Source: Corynebacterium sp. 21KM1197
Lineage (GTDB): Bacteria; Actinomycetota; Actinomycetes; Mycobacteriales; Mycobacteriaceae
Assembly (NCBI RefSeq): GCF_033783015.1
Contig: NZ_CP123907.1
Coordinates: forward strand, 496,001-560,000
Reading direction: 5' to 3'
DNA length: 64,000 nt
The notes under the pieces: generated by a model
Told to the model about the DNA's origin: nothing
The model's input: only the letters and a program-made list of their open reading frames with translations
Database searches by the model: none
Shown here: positions 62,064 to 64,000 of the stretch, in pieces
Layout: the number at the start of each line of letters is the position of its first letter
Numbering within the stretch: position 1 is the stretch's first letter
Position numbers and translations under genes: made by a program

Positions 62064-62207
62064 TCAATTCCATTGACAATTCCCTCTGTGTGGATCCTCC
62101 AAGGACCCGATAGCGCTTAGCGCGCGGCGGATTCTCCGCGAGATCTGCGGGTCAAGTTTGTTCAGCGTCCGCGCTGATTTCCTAGAAAGTTCAACATTCC
62201 ACTTCAC
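62064..62207 (-). pseudogene. Truncated RelE/ParE-type toxin gene
   Basis: 47 codons from a GTG at 62207. The product (VELSRKSARTLNKLDPQISR, RRIRRALSAIGSLEDPHRG) matches the N-terminal half of RelE-like toxins, then leaves the family and stops at TGA. A complete toxin would be about 85-90 residues; the catalytic C-terminal strands are absent. The start overlaps the antitoxin frame stop (GTGA). Non-functional by length. Confidence 0.75.
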
Positions 62208-62490
62208 CGCAGATCATCCATATCTGGCTCACCAGGGTCTCCCAGCTCCGCGTTCAACTCTGCCAGCGGGATCGTGTCTGCGCGTCCAGCCCGAATGTCT
62301 GCTGCCGTTGCAGCCACCCGGTACTCCCACTCGAGCGTATCGATCTCACGCTCAAGTGCCTCCTGAGTATGTCACTGCGAGAGCGCCGCCCAGCAGTGGC
62401 CAGCGCGTTGACTCGGGCATGCAGTTCATCAGAGAGCCGCACAGCGAGTGCAACACCAAGCCTTTGCGAAGAGGCGTCATTCATCGTCAT
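62204..62490 (-). pseudogene. Frameshifted ribbon-helix-helix/RelB-type antitoxin gene
   Basis: From the ATG at 62490 (or 62484) the frame gives NDASSQRLGVALAVRLSDEL, ARVNALATAGRRSRSDILR, an RHH start, and then leaves the family. A one-base deletion near 62359-62366 is inferred: reading the +1 frame from there gives EALEREIDTLEWEYRVAATA, ADIRAGRADTIPLAELNAEL and a stop at 62204, a complete antitoxin end. The locus length (287 bases) is not a multiple of three, in agreement. Confidence 0.8.
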
Positions 62491-62508
62491 GTAAACAATG
62501 ATTACATG
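62488..62508. promoter_or_regulatory. Palindrome at the antitoxin start
   Basis: CATGTAA (62488-62494) and TTACATG (62502-62508) are perfectly inverted around 7 bases and include the start codon. This fits an autoregulatory operator of the toxin-antitoxin locus. Confidence 0.5.
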
Positions 62509-62852
62509 ATCGTACGGTAACAAGCAGCGGCATGACTCGCGGTGTAATAGCCGGAGACATACGAACGGAGTACTCGGATTTTCTAGAGACTTTTCCCAGA
62601 TGATCTTTTTATGATCCATAGCAGCCCGCAGAACGCCAAAAATCTTTTGACTGTTCTTGTTTAGTTCTAGGGCCTCTGGAGGGCTTCTAGAGGCCCTAGA
62701 GGGATCGGTGCTGCGCTGAACGCAGAGTGGGGAATATAATTCATCTGGCCAGGGTTTCCTGGCTCCTCCTGGTGGTGCGCATGTCTCCACCACCCAGTGG
62801 AGGCACGCACCCCGAGGTGTCGCCTTCGACTGTGTGGGAGGAGGTGAGATGA
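62491..62852. other. Gene-free stretch with structured sequence
   Basis: 362 bases without a convincing gene. It contains CTAGGGCCTCT (62667-62677) paired with AGAGGCCCTAG (62689-62699), and a two-stem structure at 62774-62811: GGTGCG/CGCACC outside CTCCAC (62785-62790)/GTGGAG (62797-62802). The latter would lie in the leader of the next small gene. Confidence 0.5.
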
Positions 62853-62993
62853 ATGGCCCGTCATCGCCGCGCAAGCGGAGATAGAGGAAACCGCCGCCGG
62901 AGTTACAGCTCCATGCGGCGGTTCCTGGGGCGGCTGGCAGGAAACGTAATCGCTAGGGTGATTGCCGATGCGATTACCGACTTGCTCAGCTAG
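62853..62993 (+). CDS. 46-codon basic, amphipathic peptide gene
   Basis: Preceded by a strong GGAGGAGG site 8 bases from the ATG. The peptide is Arg-rich at the N-terminus (MARHRRASGDRGNRRRSYSS) and ends as an amphipathic helix (MRRFLGRLAGNVIARVIADA followed by ITDLLS). It is too short for standard gene calling. It could be a membrane-active or DNA-binding peptide; no family recognised. An overlapping 11-codon frame from the earlier ATG at 62849 is less likely. Confidence 0.45.
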   Translation: MARHRRASGDRGNRRRSYSSMRRFLGRLAGNVIARVIADAITDLLS

Positions 62994-63229
62994 TCTCACG
63001 AGAGGTCTCACTTGCTTTACCCGGCGGGTGAGGCCTCTCACTTTTGTGACAGTCTCTGGGGTGGGCTGTCACCGTCTAGTATCCCCTCATAGGGCGGGGG
63101 CGTCAAGCTGGATGCGATTCATCCGGCCGGTGCAATCCGGCTCCCTCATGCGGTGCGATACGACCACCGCGAGGTGGGGACATGTGCCGCATGGCCTGTT
63201 CCCTGCCGTGGTGGGGTGTGAGCGACGAG
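62994..63229. other. Gap between the peptide gene and the oxidase-like gene
   Basis: 236 bases; nothing coding seen. GAGAGGTCTCAC (63000-63011) pairs with GTGAGGCCTCTC (63028-63039), a probable terminator of the peptide gene. I looked here for a copy of the tRNA 3' end and found none. Confidence 0.5.
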
Positions 63230-63661
63230 TTACTGGTTCGTGTTGAAAGAAATGGTCTGTGAATCGTTGTTGGTCTGTGAATCCCAACGCTTTGCCGTTT
63301 CGGTTTGGAACTTCAACAGTGCTACAGCAGGGTCCTCTTTTCCTTGAGGGAACCAGTCTGCCACGGCAGTGCTCCACAGTTGATCGATTTTTTCTTTATC
63401 ATCTACTAGGGTTGCGGTACCGGAAAAGGAAATCCATGATCCTTTTTCTGATACGGCAAGATTGACCTCAGGCTTATGCTGGGTAGCTTTTGCGAGATCA
63501 CTGTCAGTGTTCAAGAAAAACCAGACAGTTCCATCATCAGTGATCTTTTGGGCTGCCATTGGCTGTGCTTGCAGTGCGCCATCAGTGTTTGTTGCCGTGA
63601 GCATGACAAGACGGTTGCGTCGAAGGATGTCAAGCGCTGAGAGGTGTTCGGTGTAATCCAT
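63230..63661 (-). CDS. Pyridoxamine 5'-phosphate oxidase-like (general stress protein 26 type)
   Basis: 143 aa with the split-barrel flavin-binding pattern: LVMLTATNTDGALQAQPMAA, then TVWFFLNTDSDLAKA and VNLAVSEKGSWISFSGTATL. Members bind FMN or F420 and act on various small molecules; a stress role is typical. Starts with CCTCCAGGAGG upstream of the ATG. GC is clearly below the core genome. May be outside or inside the island. Confidence 0.85.
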   Translation of the reverse strand: MDYTEHLSALDILRRNRLVMLTATNTDGALQAQPMAAQKITDDGTVWFFLNTDSDLAKATQHKPEVNLAVSEKGSWISFSGTATLVDDKEKIDQLWSTAVADWFPQGKEDPAVALLKFQTETAKRWDSQTNNDSQTISFNTNQ

Positions 63662-63824
63662 GTTTGTCCTCCTGGAGGTATATCGGCATGATTTGCTCTC
63701 AATGTTGAGAGTAATTGAAGAGCCTGTTGGTATTCATCTTAGCTGAAGTTTTCACTTCGGGGGAGTGGCGTTGTGCTACGGTTGTGGTGCGGGTTTCCTC
63801 GTAGCTTAAGGAAGGTGTTGGATT

Positions 63825-64000
63825 ATGGTCGATGTCAATGCGGCCCAGCGTAGCATTGCTTTAACAGGTGCCTCTGGTCTTGTGGGGAGTAGACTCCAGA
63901 ATCTTCTGGAGCAACAAGGCCATCATGTTATCTCCTTGGTGCGGAGCGATCCGAGGGAGGGGGAGCGCTTGTGGGATCCGATGAGGCCTGATCCTGCTCT
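63825..64000 (+). CDS. TIGR01777/SDR39U1-type NAD(P)-dependent epimerase (partial)
   Basis: The first 58 codons read SIALTGASGLVGSRLQNLLE, the Rossmann start of the TIGR01777 (YfcH-like) sugar epimerase family, followed by VISLVRSDPREGERLWDP. AAGGAAGG is upstream of the ATG at 63825. The rest lies beyond the window. Function of the family is poorly defined. Confidence 0.85.
   Translation, partial: MVDVNAAQRSIALTGASGLVGSRLQNLLEQQGHHVISLVRSDPREGERLWDPMRPDPA

Noticed and set aside
62994..63229. Right attachment-site copy of the tRNA 3' end
   Set aside because: Looked for the TTCGAATCCTGC segment and the CCCCGCTACCA end through 57,000-64,000; none found.
1..64000. Insertion sequences, transposases, integrases or rRNA genes
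   Set aside because: None seen in any frame or by recognisable sequence.

Overview
The window is chromosomal DNA of a high-GC actinobacterium, almost certainly a Corynebacterium. The evidence is the mycolata/corynebacterial gene set (rmlD-wbbL-manC, WhiB2/WhcD, MtrAB-LpqB, SigH-RshA-WhiB1/WhcE, AdnAB, UvrD2, UPF0182), frequent GTG/TTG starts, ATGA/GTGA stop-start overlaps and few long intergenic gaps. From about 700 to 56,700 the gene order follows, as I recall it, the Mycobacterium tuberculosis segment Rv3276c-Rv3193c with intervening genes lost.

Layout: (1) 1-5.4 kb: start of an ABC exporter, purK-purE, a YdcF-like protein, a TIGR03089 protein and a LytR-CpsA-Psr cell-wall ligase. (2) 5.6-14.5 kb: rhamnose and mannose supply for arabinogalactan and mannosylated glycolipids (rmlD, wbbL, manC, manB, TobH-like, manA), interrupted by whcD, a membrane gene, a degenerate zincin and a DUF3499 protein. 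(3) 14.5-26.6 kb: sahH-tmk, then mtrA-mtrB-lpqB-comF-hpf-secA. (4) 26.7-36.9 kb: Rv3235-like gene, HAD gene, rsgA-aroA, sigH-rshA, a 24-codon bL37 gene, whcE, a PQQ-like propeller, an RhlE-type helicase, DUF3107 and DUF3152. (5) 36.9-56.7 kb: adnA-adnB, a K+ channel, uvrD2, a ThiF/TOMM-like protein, YgjP-like and zincin-like proteins, mmuM, a PDZ-Lon protease, a lipoprotein, PPA1309 and UPF0182.

At 56,822-56,898 lies an initiator tRNA gene, and the character of the sequence changes after it. From 56,855 to at least 63,000 there is a lower-GC accessory island. It holds a Cro/CI-type repressor whose last codons run antisense through the tRNA 3' half, a divergent excisionase-like gene, two related orphan proteins, a replication-initiator-like protein, small unknown proteins, a secreted HNH nuclease, a wrecked RelBE-type toxin-antitoxin pair and a 46-codon basic peptide gene. 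No integrase is visible. Inside the replication gene are seven copies of GGGTGTCA or its complement, mostly as inverted pairs, immediately followed by an AT-rich stretch. This is the architecture of a lambda-type origin inside an O-like gene and is the most interesting signal in the window. The last 800 bases carry a flavin/PLP-oxidase-like protein and the start of a TIGR01777-type epimerase; whether these belong to the island cannot be decided here.

No rRNA, CRISPR array or insertion sequence was found. Several core proteins have lost expected signature residues: RshA has Gln for the zinc-ligand His, AdnA has Val for the Walker A Lys, and two zincin-like proteins lack HExxH.
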